Source: Alkaliphilus sp. B6464
GTDB taxonomy: Bacteria; Bacillota; Clostridia; Peptostreptococcales; Natronincolaceae
Assembly (NCBI RefSeq): GCF_018141165.1
Contig: NZ_CP058558.1
Location: forward strand, 371,828-435,827
DNA: 64,000 bases
Direction: 5' to 3'
Shown here: positions 34,139 to 42,292 of the stretch, one piece after another
How positions within the stretch are numbered: the first letter of the stretch is position 1
How the letters are laid out: each line of letters opens with the position of its first letter
The notes under the pieces: model-generated
Databases searched by the model: none
The model's input: the letters and a program-made list of their open reading frames with translations, nothing else
What the model was told of the DNA's origin: nothing
Position numbers and translations under genes: made by a program

Positions 34139-34495
34139 ATGAATAGAATACAGTTTTTAGAATTTTTATACGATGCTATGAAAGAGAACGATTCTCTGTA
34201 TCATAAAGTAAAGATTTGCGATGAGATAAGCAATTTTGATCTTGAATACTTAGAGGCTGTTGGACTTGTGGAAGTGTTTGAGGGGGATTATGATAATCAT
34301 AAAAAATGTGAGAAAAGTAATCTCTATGATACCGAAACATACGCATATCTTACAGTAGAAGGCGTGAGATGCGTAGAGGGGTATAGAGATTATATTGATA
34401 AAACAAATCAAGATAAAATAATGAAAAAAATGGGTATTGAGCAGAATGAAGACGGAGTAAATCGCATTTGTATAAATGAAGATTGCTTAAATTAA
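34139..34495 (+). CDS. 118-residue protein of unknown function
   Basis: Starts behind AAAGGAGTGAAGGTTC. Helical N-terminus (IQFLEFLYDAMKENDSLYHK) and a middle segment (YLEAVGLVEVFEGDYDNHKK) of a winged-helix type, where a beta-hairpin follows the helices (ETYAYLTVEGVRCVEGYRDY). A DNA-binding role is possible but not shown. A terminator follows. Confidence 0.55.
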   Translation: MNRIQFLEFLYDAMKENDSLYHKVKICDEISNFDLEYLEAVGLVEVFEGDYDNHKKCEKSNLYDTETYAYLTVEGVRCVEGYRDYIDKTNQDKIMKKMGIEQNEDGVNRICINEDCLN

Positions 34496-34505
34496 GAATA
34501 TAAAA

Positions 34506-34540
34506 CAAAGGAGTTCCAAAGGGAACTTCTTTTTTATTAG
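34506..34540 (+). terminator. rho-independent terminator
   Basis: AAGGAGTTCC pairs with GGAACTTCTT, followed by six T. Confidence 0.75.
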
Positions 34541-34583
34541 AGTAGAAAAATATCTTTTAAAGGTATTCAAATTCAATTTTTAA

Positions 34584-34597
34584 GTGTTATGTTGATA
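34584..34597 (+). promoter_or_regulatory. partial GTGTTATGTTGATA element
   Basis: A weaker copy of the recurrent element upstream of the small gene at 34684. A nearby TTGAAA could serve a sigma-A promoter instead. Confidence 0.35.
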
Positions 34598-34683
34598 GTA
34601 TAATTAAATTTTCTTGAAAGAATAACATTTCATTACAGATAACTATATGTGATTTTATTTTTGGGATATTAGAAGGAGTTGCA

Positions 34684-34776
34684 ATGAAGGGGATTAATAA
34701 AATTAATGAAGATGGGTTAAAAAGACATAGGACAGGTAAAGGGGTTTATCTAAAGAACTATGAACTTGATTTATAA
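34684..34776 (+). CDS. 30-residue peptide gene
   Basis: A strong ribosome binding site (AGAAGGAGTTGCA) precedes an ATG with 30 codons. The peptide is basic (KGINKINEDGLKRHRTGKGV then YLKNYELDL). It stands 45 bases before the RNase H gene, so it may be a leader peptide or a small protein. Confidence is limited by size. Confidence 0.45.
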   Translation: MKGINKINEDGLKRHRTGKGVYLKNYELDL

Positions 34777-34820
34777 AATATTGAATTACAATGGTAAAGA
34801 GCAATGAGGAGGTAACAAAA

Positions 34821-35600
34821 ATGGCAAAAAATCAATATTATCCAGTTATAATGAAAACAGGTAAGATTACAATTTATAATAATTGGGAAGAAGAATGTAA
34901 GCCTAATGTAAACAAGGTAAAGGGTGTATTAGGTTATTGTGGCTGCAAAGATGAAATAAAGGTTGGAGAATTTATCATTGAAAAACTTGAAATTAGTTTT
35001 GATGAACTGATTGATTTGTTCGACAATGGGAATATTGCTTATAAAAATTTTAATTTAAATAAACTTAAAAATAATCCTATAAAAACAGTTGATAAAAAAG
35101 TCGTTGATGAAACTGTTAATAAAGAATATCCAAAAGGTGTACTTTATATTTATGTTGATGGAAGTTATAGTGGAAGTAAAAAAAATTATTCTTATGGAGT
35201 GGTTGTTGTAGATAAAGATGAAGAAATAATCTATGAAGATAAGGGAGTAGGGAAAGATCCTGATGCAGTAGCACTTCGGCAAATTTGTGGAGAAATAGAA
35301 GGGGCTAAAAAGGCTATTGAGTATGCAGAAATTGAAAATGCCTATGAAATAGTTATATGCTATGATTATAAAGGCGTGGAATTATGGGCTGCAATGGCGG
35401 ATTCAGAAGCGATAAGACATTATTCTAATGAAAAACCATGGAAAGCAGATAACAAATTTACTCAAGAATATAAAAAGTTCATGCATGAAAAACAAAAGAA
35501 TATGAAAATTCACTTCAAAAAAATTGATGCACATACTGGCCATGAGTTTAATGAACGAGCAGATGAACTTGCAAAAGAGGCTCTTGGAATAAAGAAATGA
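34821..35600 (+). CDS. rnhA: RNase H1-type protein with N-terminal extension
   Basis: A 259-residue protein. The first 110 residues are an extension rich in Lys and Asn with a GYCGCKDEIKVGEF segment of unknown role. Residues about 120-259 are RNase H1: LYIYVDGSYSGSKKNYSYGV with the first Asp, GEIEGAKKAIEYAEIENAYE with the Glu, VICYDYKGVELWAAMAD, and NERADELAKEAL with the last Asp. The four-carboxylate set is complete. It cleaves RNA in RNA-DNA hybrids, for example R-loops and primers. The ATG at 34821 follows GAGGAGGTAAC. A terminator lies directly after. Confidence 0.88.
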   Translation: MAKNQYYPVIMKTGKITIYNNWEEECKPNVNKVKGVLGYCGCKDEIKVGEFIIEKLEISFDELIDLFDNGNIAYKNFNLNKLKNNPIKTVDKKVVDETVNKEYPKGVLYIYVDGSYSGSKKNYSYGVVVVDKDEEIIYEDKGVGKDPDAVALRQICGEIEGAKKAIEYAEIENAYEIVICYDYKGVELWAAMADSEAIRHYSNEKPWKADNKFTQEYKKFMHEKQKNMKIHFKKIDAHTGHEFNERADELAKEALGIKK

Positions 35601-35610
35601 TATTTAGTAA

Positions 35611-35641
35611 AAACCATGCTAGTTTTAGCATGGTTTTTTAT
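35611..35641 (+). terminator. bidirectional terminator
   Basis: AAAACCATGCT pairs with AGCATGGTTTT, then T. The next gene is convergent. Confidence 0.85.
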
Positions 35642-35681
35642 TGTTAAGCATATTTATTTAAGATTATAGATTAAGTATAAG

Positions 35682-36248
35682 TTATGACCATGCTTCAAAA
35701 TCTTTAGAAAAATTACACTTATCTACTACAATACGGTCAGGTGTCATGCGTAGGGCATTAGCAATTAGGTCTTGAAGTGGAACTGATTCTGTGTTTTCTG
35801 CATTTTTTTCTTTAAATTCTAATTTTGTAGCATTCGGGTGCACAGTATTTTGAGCAATAAACTCCTTTATCACATCTTTCCCCCCGATTTCCTTATCATA
35901 AAGAATAATCTCTATGCCAAACAATCCTTTGTTTGAAACATCTATATAACACACCCCTTTAAACTTCACCTCTTTTTGTACCGTACTTTGAATATCGAAA
36001 AACACATGTAAATCATTATCTGTCTTTGAAATTATTCCATAACCTAGATCATAGTCAATGTAATCTAAAGATGGGATAATATTGTTTTTCTCACTTGTTT
36101 TAGGGTGAAATATATTAAGCCCTATCCAGTTTCCATTGTCATCATATAGTAGTATTGCATCTGCTTCTGTTTTAGAGATTATAGGAAGTCTTAATTCATT
36201 CTGAAAATAGATATAAATAAATTTGTTGTTTTCTATGATTATTTTCAT
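35682..36248 (-). CDS. DUF2283-like protein, 188 residues
   Basis: Starts behind GGAGGGATATT. The protein has two copies of a short beta module: KFIYIYFQNELRLPIISKTE with AILLYDDNGNWIGLNIF, then DLHVFFDIQ with GVCYIDVSNKGLFGIEIILY. The pattern of an acidic turn plus Gly-Ile/Leu-Glu is that of DUF2283. The C-terminal 60 residues are polar (KLEFKEKNAENTESVPLQDL) and not part of that family. Function unknown. Confidence 0.62.
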   Translation of the reverse strand: MKIIIENNKFIYIYFQNELRLPIISKTEADAILLYDDNGNWIGLNIFHPKTSEKNNIIPSLDYIDYDLGYGIISKTDNDLHVFFDIQSTVQKEVKFKGVCYIDVSNKGLFGIEIILYDKEIGGKDVIKEFIAQNTVHPNATKLEFKEKNAENTESVPLQDLIANALRMTPDRIVVDKCNFSKDFEAWS

Positions 36249-36276
36249 AATATCCCTCCAAGTAATAATGTATGTG

Positions 36277-36293
36277 CTTTTAATATAACACCT
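36277..36293 (-). promoter_or_regulatory. GGTGTTATATTAAAA promoter for the DUF2283-like gene
   Basis: On the minus strand this variant lies about 35 bases before the start codon at 36248. Confidence 0.5.
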
Positions 36294-36394
36294 ATTTCTT
36301 CAAGATTTTAAATTAAAAGATTATTTTCTTGAAATTCATATCCTTATAATTCTTCCTGAACATATATTAAGGTTTTTATTAAACATATATTTCA

Positions 36395-36425
36395 GGGTAG
36401 TTTGCCATGCAAACTGCTCTTTTTT
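36395..36425 (+). terminator. orphan hairpin with T-run
   Basis: AGTTTGC pairs with GCAAACT, followed by CTCTTTTTT. No plus-strand gene ends nearby, so it might close a short RNA. Confidence 0.5.
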
Positions 36426-36488
36426 ATGCTTAAATTTACATGTTATATTGAAAAGTAATAGATTTATTATTTCTTAGTAATTAAAAAA

Positions 36489-36517
36489 TTGATTTTTAAA
36501 AGCAAAATCATTTATAA
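36489..36517 (+). promoter_or_regulatory. sigma-A-like promoter before the first small-gene array
   Basis: TTGATT and TTATAA separated by 17 bases, 53 bases before the ATG at 36570. Confidence 0.45.
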
Positions 36518-36569
36518 AGTAGAGGTTAGATTATAAGGGATTTATTTCATTTATATAAGGAGGCAATTT

Positions 36570-36843
36570 ATGAAAGCGATATATTATAGTTGGGATTAAA
36601 AATAGAATAGTTAATACACATAATGAAATTATTGTGATATGTAGAGGTGATATTATATTGGATAAAGATTGTTGTAAAAATTGTGAAGCCTTAGATTACT
36701 ACGATGGATATTTTTGTGCTTGGGGAAAAGATGTTGGGCTGAGTGATGATAAGATTATAATTGATGATATTGAAAAAGATAAGTGCGAAATGTTTACAAA
36801 AAGAAAAAACAAGTTTTGGACCTATATGGGAGCAGAATTTTAA
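36570..36843 (+). pseudogene. Cys-rich small gene frameshifted after its start codon
   Basis: A strong ribosome binding site (AAGGAGGCAATTT) and ATG open a frame that stops after nine codons. Removing one A just after the ATG would connect it to an open frame reading KRYIIVGIKNRIVNTHNEII and onwards to a stop at 36843. The body has a Cys pattern (KDCCKNCEALDYYDGYFCAW, later KCEMF) suggestive of metal binding. Alternatively translation begins at TTG 36658 behind AGAGGTGATATTA, giving 61 residues. Which start is real decides whether it is a pseudogene. Confidence 0.5.
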
Positions 36844-36885
36844 TTCACATTACAAGATTATTGCATACTTTGAAAATTATGCGTC
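36842..36885 (+). repeat. inter-gene spacer repeat, copy 1
   Basis: Begins TCACATTACAAGATTATTG and continues with TTTGAAAATTATGCG, matching the spacer found at 50354 and elsewhere. Confidence 0.55.
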
Positions 36886-36926
36886 ATATCGGTGAAGCCA
36901 ACGGAATGATAGAAAGGGTGAATAAA

Positions 36927-37217
36927 TTGAAAAATGAAATTTCTAATTTAAGCAAAGCACTAGCAGTTCTACTGTATGACCAATATGATTGTCCAGATGT
37001 AGATTGTGAAACGGATGAAGAAACTTTTGTTAAATATATAATACAAGCCCTTATAGAAAAAAACGAAAATGTTTGTCCATTTAAAAATTATACCTGTGTA
37101 GGCACTTGTAAAACTAGTGTAGAGAAATGTGAAGAAGGAATAAGGATAGATTGTGGTAGAAAAGTTGAGGGAATATGGAAAGAGTTTATAAGGATTGAGG
37201 GAAGCGAGGGAGAATAG
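36927..37217 (+). CDS. 96-residue Cys-rich protein
   Basis: TTG at 36927 is chosen as start because AGAAAGGGTGAATAAA precedes it; longer in-frame starts have no ribosome binding site and overlap the previous gene. Residues run KNEISNLSKALAVLLYDQYD then CPDVDCETDEETFVKYIIQAL and CPFKNYTCVGTCKTSVEKCE, six or more Cys that look like a metal-binding knuckle. Phage small proteins with such Cys sets are common. It abuts the next ATG with no gap. Confidence 0.58.
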   Translation: MKNEISNLSKALAVLLYDQYDCPDVDCETDEETFVKYIIQALIEKNENVCPFKNYTCVGTCKTSVEKCEEGIRIDCGRKVEGIWKEFIRIEGSEGE

Positions 37218-37631
37218 ATGGAAATAAATAAACTATGGGAAATGTACGAGGAATCAATTACTAAAGAAGTGCAACTCAAAAAGAAAGATGAAATAGAGAA
37301 AAGTCCGTTTGTTGCTATAGAATCATGCACACAAAACGGGATTTCAAATGGTATATTACAGTGTTTAAAAGAATTAGAGAAAGATAAAGGAAAAGTGTTT
37401 AGAAAAGCCTATCACCTATACTGTAAGGCTCAAGGAATTAATGCCAATACTGGTTTTGGGTTTTGGATACCAGTAAAAGAGAGGTTGCCAGAACAAGATA
37501 CTAATGTTATAGCCTGTTTTGATGATGGGTTTATAACAGGGGTAGAGTATACAAATGATTGGGAGTTATGGGCAGATAGTGGAGAAGTTGTAGCATGGAT
37601 GCCACTACCAGAACCATATAAGGAAAAATAA
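37218..37631 (+). CDS. DUF551-containing phage-type protein
   Basis: The 137-residue protein begins immediately after the previous stop. The first 80 residues are charged and helical. The last 60 residues are a DUF551 domain: GFWIPVKERLPEQDTNVIAC, FDDGFITGVEYTNDWELWAD, VVAWMPLPEPYKEK. DUF551 is common in phage and prophage small-gene clusters and its role is unknown. The domain is the clearest phage-type mark in this array. Confidence 0.75.
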   Translation: MEINKLWEMYEESITKEVQLKKKDEIEKSPFVAIESCTQNGISNGILQCLKELEKDKGKVFRKAYHLYCKAQGINANTGFGFWIPVKERLPEQDTNVIACFDDGFITGVEYTNDWELWADSGEVVAWMPLPEPYKEK

Positions 37632-37632
37632 G

Positions 37633-37845
37633 ATGAATGAGTTATATGATAGCAGATATGTTGCCAATGAGCCGATTAACGAAATAAAGATAGTTTATTG
37701 TTCTGACTGTAGGCATAGCATGGCAAAACAAGGCAGGTGAAGATATTTCTACAATAGGCTAAGAAGAAGCAGGTGCAGAAAAGATTATTGCCGAGTAGTG
37801 GAAAAGAAATTTGGAGATAAGCAAGGTTATGTATTTTGGGATTAA
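37633..37845 (+). pseudogene. small Cys-containing gene interrupted by TGA
   Basis: The frame starts one base after the previous stop and reads VANEPINEIKIVYCSDCRHS up to a TGA at 37738. It stays open and coding-like on the other side (RYFYNRLRRSRCRKDYCRVV, then EKKFGDKQGYVFWD). The CxxC pair before and two Cys after suggest a zinc protein. A single substitution would restore it. Either it is a recent pseudogene or the first 35 residues are the product. Confidence 0.55.
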
Positions 37846-37916
37846 GACGCATTTCAAGATATAGGTGCAACCACACATAATGAGAATAATAGTAAAGGAG
37901 GAATTAAGTATAAAGC

Positions 37917-38144
37917 ATGAATAATAAACCACAATTTATATTGGAAACAGATGCAAATGAAAAAGGAGAAACAATATTTACATTAGATGATTTGGTAAGA
38001 AATCAAAGTTTATTTAATGATGAAGAATATTTAGAGATTGCCTTAAAATTAGCAGAATCTCATATTATAGAACACCATAATTTAGGTCACAGTATATTGG
38101 TTGTTGATAAAACTGAGGGGTATCTTGTTTTGGCTCATTTTTAA
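37917..38144 (+). CDS. 75-residue acidic protein
   Basis: Begins at ATG 37917; the only good ribosome binding site (AAGGAGGAATT) is about 15 bases upstream, further than usual. Contains FTLDDLVRNQSLFNDEEYLE and HHNLGHSILVVDKTEGYLVL. The HIIEHHNLGHS stretch echoes the next gene (HIEVHGYGHSAYF), so the two may be diverged copies. No function known. Confidence 0.55.
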   Translation: MNNKPQFILETDANEKGETIFTLDDLVRNQSLFNDEEYLEIALKLAESHIIEHHNLGHSILVVDKTEGYLVLAHF

Positions 38145-38151
38145 ACCAGCA

Positions 38152-38183
38152 TTTGAAAATTATGTGTAATAGAAAGGATGGAA
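38152..38183 (+). repeat. inter-gene spacer repeat, short copy
   Basis: TTTGAAAATTATGTGTAATA followed by GAAAGGATGG, the right half of the spacer, which carries the ribosome binding site for the next gene. Confidence 0.5.
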
Positions 38184-38186
38184 AAT

Positions 38187-38366
38187 ATGGTAACTATAAT
38201 TCAAAAAAATGAAAGCATAGGAGAGATAAAAGAGAAGTTAAATACTAATCATGGAATTGCTACACCCTTCGGTTGGGAAATTGTTTTTGGTATGTTGCTG
38301 GATGAATGTGAAAGCCACATTGAGGTTCATGGGTACGGACATTCTGCTTATTTCAGTCAAAGGTAA
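38187..38366 (+). CDS. 59-residue protein of unknown function
   Basis: The ATG at 38187 is preferred because AGAAAGGATGG lies seven bases upstream; the ATG at 38178 overlaps that site. Contains GIATPFGWEIVFGMLLDECE and HIEVHGYGHSAYFSQR, the second stretch resembling part of the preceding protein. Function unknown. Confidence 0.55.
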   Translation: MVTIIQKNESIGEIKEKLNTNHGIATPFGWEIVFGMLLDECESHIEVHGYGHSAYFSQR

Positions 38367-38412
38367 GAAAAATATACATTGTAAAAAATAATAATTTAGG
38401 AGGTAATTATAA

Positions 38413-38670
38413 ATGAGTAAATTAGTAGAAAAGGTAGTTTTAAATCAAAATCCAGAAAATTGCCCTATAGAAGAATTAAAAGTATATATGTGTCCAGAAA
38501 TTTTTATTGGAGAAATATTTGATGCTTTTATAGATATTGAAGAAGAACCTATAAATATATGTATTGCAGAAATTGAAGAAGATGGAGACGATTTTCTAAT
38601 TCGAGGTCACGATGAAGAAGAAAATGAGGTCGAATTAAAGTTAAGTGAAGTAATATTTTGGATTTCATAA
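38413..38670 (+). CDS. 85-residue very acidic protein
   Basis: Starts behind AGGAGGTAATTATAA. It carries many Glu and Asp (FIDIEEEPINICIAEIEEDG, HDEEENEVELKLSEVIFWIS) and alternates hydrophobic residues as in a beta sheet. Acidic mimics of DNA are one possible use of such small phage proteins, but nothing proves it here. Confidence 0.58.
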   Translation: MSKLVEKVVLNQNPENCPIEELKVYMCPEIFIGEIFDAFIDIEEEPINICIAEIEEDGDDFLIRGHDEEENEVELKLSEVIFWIS

Positions 38671-38671
38671 T

Positions 38672-38734
38672 AATTCGCACTGCAAGATGTATCTGCAACT
38701 AATGAAAAAAGTGTGAAATAAGAAAGGATGGGAA
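38672..38734 (+). repeat. inter-gene spacer repeat, copy
   Basis: TTCGCACTGCAAGATGTAT opens the spacer, and AATAAGAAAGGATGGGAA closes it as ribosome binding site of the next gene. Confidence 0.55.
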
Positions 38735-38736
38735 TT

Positions 38737-38997
38737 ATGGACATTAATATAATGTCATTCGAGGAATTATGGGATTGGATAGAAGAAAATGCTATTGAAA
38801 ACGAAGAAATGGCTAAAGAAATCATGTTATATTTATCCATTGAGTTAAGATCAAGAGGATATGTTGTAATTTTAAATCAAGTTTATGAAGAACGAGGCGA
38901 AAAAAGACTTCATGTGTTCAATTTCTATGAAACTAATACATTTAATCGCATGGAAGCATTAAGAGAAGTTGCGAAGAAGATTCAAAAAAGAGAGTAA
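38737..38997 (+). CDS. 86-residue protein of unknown function
   Basis: ATG at 38737 follows AGAAAGGATGGGAATT. Helical and acidic at the N-terminus (IMSFEELWDWIEENAIENEE), mixed afterwards (VVILNQVYEERGEKRLHVFN). A small soluble protein. Family not recognised. Confidence 0.55.
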   Translation: MDINIMSFEELWDWIEENAIENEEMAKEIMLYLSIELRSRGYVVILNQVYEERGEKRLHVFNFYETNTFNRMEALREVAKKIQKRE

Positions 38998-39030
38998 GTC
39001 GCATTACAAGTAATAATTGTAACTGAAAAG
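38998..39030 (+). repeat. inter-gene spacer repeat, copy
   Basis: AGTCGCATTACAAGTAATAA with the left half of the shared spacer. Confidence 0.5.
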
Positions 39031-39073
39031 TATTAAAAATTAATCAGATAATAATAAGTATGGAGGAATTAAT

Positions 39074-39271
39074 ATGACTAATGATTTAATATTGGTTTTA
39101 AAAAGAAATAATGCTTCAGTAAAGGAAAGATGTACTATATGCAAGAACTATATGAAAAATCCAATACCTGTAGGAGTTTTTATAGAAGGAACATTTGAGC
39201 CAGTATGTTTTGATTGTACAAAAGAACATGATGCAGACCTTGCAAAAGCAATAAATAGACTTTATGAATGA
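39074..39271 (+). CDS. 65-residue zinc-binding protein
   Basis: Starts behind TGGAGGAATTAAT. CTICKNYMKN and CFDCTKEHDADLAK give two CxxC pairs at about residues 19-22 and 52-55, a probable four-Cys zinc site. Similar small proteins occur in phage arrays. It closes the first small-gene array; a terminator follows. Confidence 0.6.
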   Translation: MTNDLILVLKRNNASVKERCTICKNYMKNPIPVGVFIEGTFEPVCFDCTKEHDADLAKAINRLYE

Positions 39272-39292
39272 TATGAATATATGATAGATAAA

Positions 39293-39319
39293 AAATACCT
39301 GCGAATTGCAGGTTTTTTA
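39293..39319 (+). terminator. rho-independent terminator
   Basis: ATACCTGC pairs with GCAGGTTT, then T. Confidence 0.75.
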
Positions 39320-39521
39320 TTTTGTATCTAATTAATCAACAACCTATATAGAAGTTGATACTATCAAACAATTTATTAATAAATTGCTTGTTTATCAGGG
39401 ATAAATTCGACAATAAAAAACCTATTCCTAAAATTTCTTGATAATTAACAGTATATTTATTTAACATAGTAGAGTGATTGTATATTTGGTTTTTAATAAA
39501 ATTACTAAGGAGTTGAGTTTC

Positions 39522-40745
39522 TTGACAAAAGTAGATGATAAATGTCAATTTTGTGGAAATCATAGTGATGAATATTTTCCTGTTTTAGTACAGTTAGGAG
39601 AAGGAGTTGCCAATGCATGTAGGAGTTGTGCTATTAAAATAGGGATTATTGAACCTTCTAAAGAAGAATTGTTAGGAGGATTTGAAATCAGTTCACCAAA
39701 GGAAATTTACAATATTATAGATGAATTTGTTATTGGCCATAAGAAAGCAAAAAAAACTTTGGCGACTGAAATATTTAAACATTATCTTCGCTTATTAAAT
39801 GAAGATTGGTTAATTGAAAATAATAAGAGAGTAAAAAAGAGTAATATTTTAATGCTAGGACCAACTGGTGTTGGAAAAACTTATTTAGCACAAACTCTTG
39901 CTAATTCAATAGGAGTACCTTTCGCAATTGCCGATGCAACAACCCTTACAGAAACGGGCTATGTTGGTGAAGATGTTGAAAATATTATACACACATTACT
40001 TATGCAATGTGATTTTGATGTTAAAAAAGCAGAAGTAGGTATTGTTTATATTGACGAAATAGATAAATTAGCAATGAAGGGTGAGAACATGTCCCTTACT
40101 CGTGATGTAAGTGGAGAAGGTGTTCAGGAAGGACTCCTTAAACTCTTGGAAGGGCATAAGGTTAGAGTTCCTGCAAACGGAGGAAGAAAACATCCTCAAC
40201 AACAAATGATTGAGGTGGACACCTCTAACATTTTGTTTATTGCAGGAGGAGCATTTACTGGTATAGAAGATATTGTAAAAAGAAGAATAAAAGGTAAAAA
40301 AGAATTAGGCTTCGGGGCTAATGTTTCTTCTAATAATGTTAATTATAGTGATAGTGAAATTAGAAAAATGATTTCAGTGGATGATCTTTTAAAATATGGA
40401 TTCAAAAGAGAGTTTGTTGGAAGATTCCCTAAAATAGCAAGTCTTGAATACTTAGAGGCTGAAGATTTAATTAATATTCTAAAAGCAAGACATGGCGTAT
40501 TAGAAGAATATGAGGCTATTTTTGAACTAATGAATAAAAAACTATTTATTACCAATGAGGCCTTACTTGAAATAGCCAACAAAGCACTTGAAAGAGAAAC
40601 AGGTGCTAGAGCATTAAAAAGCATTATGGAAGAAATTATGGAAGATATATTATTTGAGGCTCCATCGGAAGATGCTATTGAGTATATTATTTCAGACAAT
40701 GATATAAAGAAATTCTATAACGAATCTTTAATAAAAATCGCTTAA
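39522..40745 (+). CDS. clpX: ClpX-like AAA+ unfoldase
   Basis: A 407-residue ClpX. TTG at 39522 is taken as start, nine bases after AAGGAG. The N-terminal zinc domain has CQFCGNH and CRSCA. Walker A is GPTGVGKTYLAQTLA, the pore loop GYVGEDVENI is present, Walker B is VYIDEIDKLA, then GGRKHPQQQMIEVDTSNILF and KYGFKREFVGRFP. The ClpP-contact loop reads LGFGA where chromosomal ClpX has IGFGA. It unfolds proteins for ClpP in the cytoplasm. Being one gene without clpP, it probably borrows the host ClpP and redirects it. It is in one operon with the next small gene. Confidence 0.92.
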   Translation: MTKVDDKCQFCGNHSDEYFPVLVQLGEGVANACRSCAIKIGIIEPSKEELLGGFEISSPKEIYNIIDEFVIGHKKAKKTLATEIFKHYLRLLNEDWLIENNKRVKKSNILMLGPTGVGKTYLAQTLANSIGVPFAIADATTLTETGYVGEDVENIIHTLLMQCDFDVKKAEVGIVYIDEIDKLAMKGENMSLTRDVSGEGVQEGLLKLLEGHKVRVPANGGRKHPQQQMIEVDTSNILFIAGGAFTGIEDIVKRRIKGKKELGFGANVSSNNVNYSDSEIRKMISVDDLLKYGFKREFVGRFPKIASLEYLEAEDLINILKARHGVLEEYEAIFELMNKKLFITNEALLEIANKALERETGARALKSIMEEIMEDILFEAPSEDAIEYIISDNDIKKFYNESLIKIA

Positions 40746-40763
40746 TGGAAGGAGATAAAAAGG

Positions 40764-41027
40764 ATGTTAGAAAGGGCTATTAGAAAAATTCAAGATTGGT
40801 ATGGAGGATATCTTCAAGAATATGAAATTTTAGAAGAAAATGATGGTCAGATAATATTTTTAATTAGCAGTTCAGGTAATTATTATTCTGTTGAAATTGC
40901 GAGAGTCTTTGCGGTAGGTGACAACATGGAAATTAGTATAGATCAAAAAATTGATGGTCTTGATGGATTTTTTGACTTACTAATACCATTTGCTAAAAAA
41001 CTAATTGAACTTGGCAAAATATCATAA
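40764..41027 (+). CDS. 87-residue protein downstream of ClpX
   Basis: Starts 18 bases after the ClpX stop behind GGAAGGAGATAAAAAGG. Predicted beta strands (DGQIIFLISSSGNYYSVEIA) flanked by helices, compatible with a small alpha/beta fold. It could be a ClpX adaptor by position, which is inference. A clear terminator follows. Confidence 0.58.
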   Translation: MLERAIRKIQDWYGGYLQEYEILEENDGQIIFLISSSGNYYSVEIARVFAVGDNMEISIDQKIDGLDGFFDLLIPFAKKLIELGKIS

Positions 41028-41031
41028 TTTT

Positions 41032-41062
41032 AAAGTCCCTGCTCTAAACAGGGACTTTTATA
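41032..41062 (+). terminator. rho-independent terminator
   Basis: AAAGTCCCTG pairs with CAGGGACTTT, then T. Confidence 0.85.
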
Positions 41063-41077
41063 ATTTCGTTAATAATA

Positions 41078-41091
41078 TATGTTATGTTAAA
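41078..41091 (+). promoter_or_regulatory. TATGTTATGTTAAA promoter before the 41120 gene
   Basis: Close copy of the element, 29 bases before the start codon. Confidence 0.6.
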
Positions 41092-41119
41092 TGTAACAAA
41101 TATTTAAAGGAGTGGTTTT

Positions 41120-41428
41120 ATGGAATCAGGGCTTTTAACTTCATATATGTTTATCAATACTTTTAGTATGTTTGTATTTCTTATGCTTTCAGATGTAATT
41201 ATATATGATGCACATAAAATACTTAATGACATGAAAAATGGTATAAAGGTATGGCATTTAATAGTAATTATCCTAACAACAATTATATACATGCCACTAA
41301 TACTATTTTTAGGGATATTGTTTTTTGCATTTGATGTTTTATCAAAGGATACATGCAGCCATTTTTTAAAAAAAATATTTAATAGGATAAATAGGTTTTT
41401 AAATAAAAAAATAATTAAATGCAAGTAG
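41120..41428 (+). CDS. 102-residue membrane protein
   Basis: Starts behind AAAGGAGTGGTTT. Three hydrophobic stretches: residues 5-27 (YMFINTFSMFVFLMLSDVII), 43-60 (VWHLIVIILTTIIYMPLILF) and 61-75, then a basic tail (LKKIFNRINRFLNKKIIKCK). An integral membrane protein with a cytoplasmic basic end. Family not known. It is 11 bases from the next gene. Confidence 0.62.
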   Translation: MESGLLTSYMFINTFSMFVFLMLSDVIIYDAHKILNDMKNGIKVWHLIVIILTTIIYMPLILFLGILFFAFDVLSKDTCSHFLKKIFNRINRFLNKKIIKCK

Positions 41429-41439
41429 GAGGAATACTT

Positions 41440-42240
41440 ATGGATGAGCCTAAAAAGTATTTAGTTGATAATGTAAAGAATAGAAGTGAATATATTGATT
41501 TTATGGATAATCTTGAAACATATAAAACTGTATTAGGAGAAGATGCATTTGATGATATATCTATGCTAGTTAAAATGAGAGAAGATATTTCACAGTTATT
41601 ATCAAAGATATATGGAACATCTATTAAATCATATCTCAAAGAGTTATTAGAAGATTATCATGACGACATATTAATATATACAAATTATAATTATGCTTCT
41701 ATAAATTATTCTTATGATAAAATATTATCTTTTTATATACAAGAAGAAAGGATGCTTTATGTTCCTTACTGTGGGCTTTTGGATATTGATTTTGAAAATA
41801 GAGTAATTATTGTTTATGATTTAAAAGAACAATATAATGATGCTTATGAAAAGCAATTATCTAGTATTGAATATAAAATTAATAAAATTAATCTTTTAAA
41901 AGAAAAATTAAATAAATTAAAAACAAAAAAAGGGTCTATTATGGAAATGAATAAAGAAATATATAGTAGATATTCTATTGATAGAAATATTAGCCTCTTT
42001 AAAACCTTAATAAAGACTACTCTTTGCTATTTAATAAAAAAGTATAGAATTAAATTATTAAATGCTTTTGATGACCTTGTTAGAAAAGATGAAGAATATA
42101 TTCAAATACAAATAATTCAATTAAAAAAACTTCAAGAAAAAACTTACTTAGAAATTTATGAAGAAATGTGTAATCTTCAAAATGAAATTGTAGAAAGGCT
42201 ACAGGTTTTAAATTTTAAAGTTGAAATAAAAAATAGATAA
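41440..42240 (+). CDS. 266-residue coiled-coil protein of unknown function
   Basis: ATG at 41440 follows AGGAGGAATACTT. The protein is soluble, with an alpha/beta middle (ILSFYIQEERMLYVPYCGLL, DFENRVIIVYDLKEQYNDA) and a long coiled coil toward the end (ISSIEYKINKINLLKEKLNK-like heptads, IQIIQLKKLQEKTYLEIYEE). It shares an operon with the membrane gene, so the two may form a complex at the membrane. No family recognised. Confidence 0.6.
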   Translation: MDEPKKYLVDNVKNRSEYIDFMDNLETYKTVLGEDAFDDISMLVKMREDISQLLSKIYGTSIKSYLKELLEDYHDDILIYTNYNYASINYSYDKILSFYIQEERMLYVPYCGLLDIDFENRVIIVYDLKEQYNDAYEKQLSSIEYKINKINLLKEKLNKLKTKKGSIMEMNKEIYSRYSIDRNISLFKTLIKTTLCYLIKKYRIKLLNAFDDLVRKDEEYIQIQIIQLKKLQEKTYLEIYEEMCNLQNEIVERLQVLNFKVEIKNR

Positions 42241-42292
42241 ATGTTATATTATTTAAAAGTTTTTTATTAAGAAGATAGAGAGGAATGTTATT

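Larger units (their letters stand above)
36249..36569. other. regulatory stretch without intact gene
   Basis: Contains a minus-strand promoter element, a plus-strand hairpin with T-run at 36395, a weak TGTTATATTGAAA element at 36440, and a sigma-A-like promoter at 36489. No reading frame of note. Confidence 0.5.

Noticed and set aside
36319..36425. A second small RNA between TTGAAA at 36329 and the hairpin at 36395
   Set aside because: The spacing between TTGAAA and TATAAT is only ten bases, too short for a sigma-A promoter, so only the hairpin is listed.
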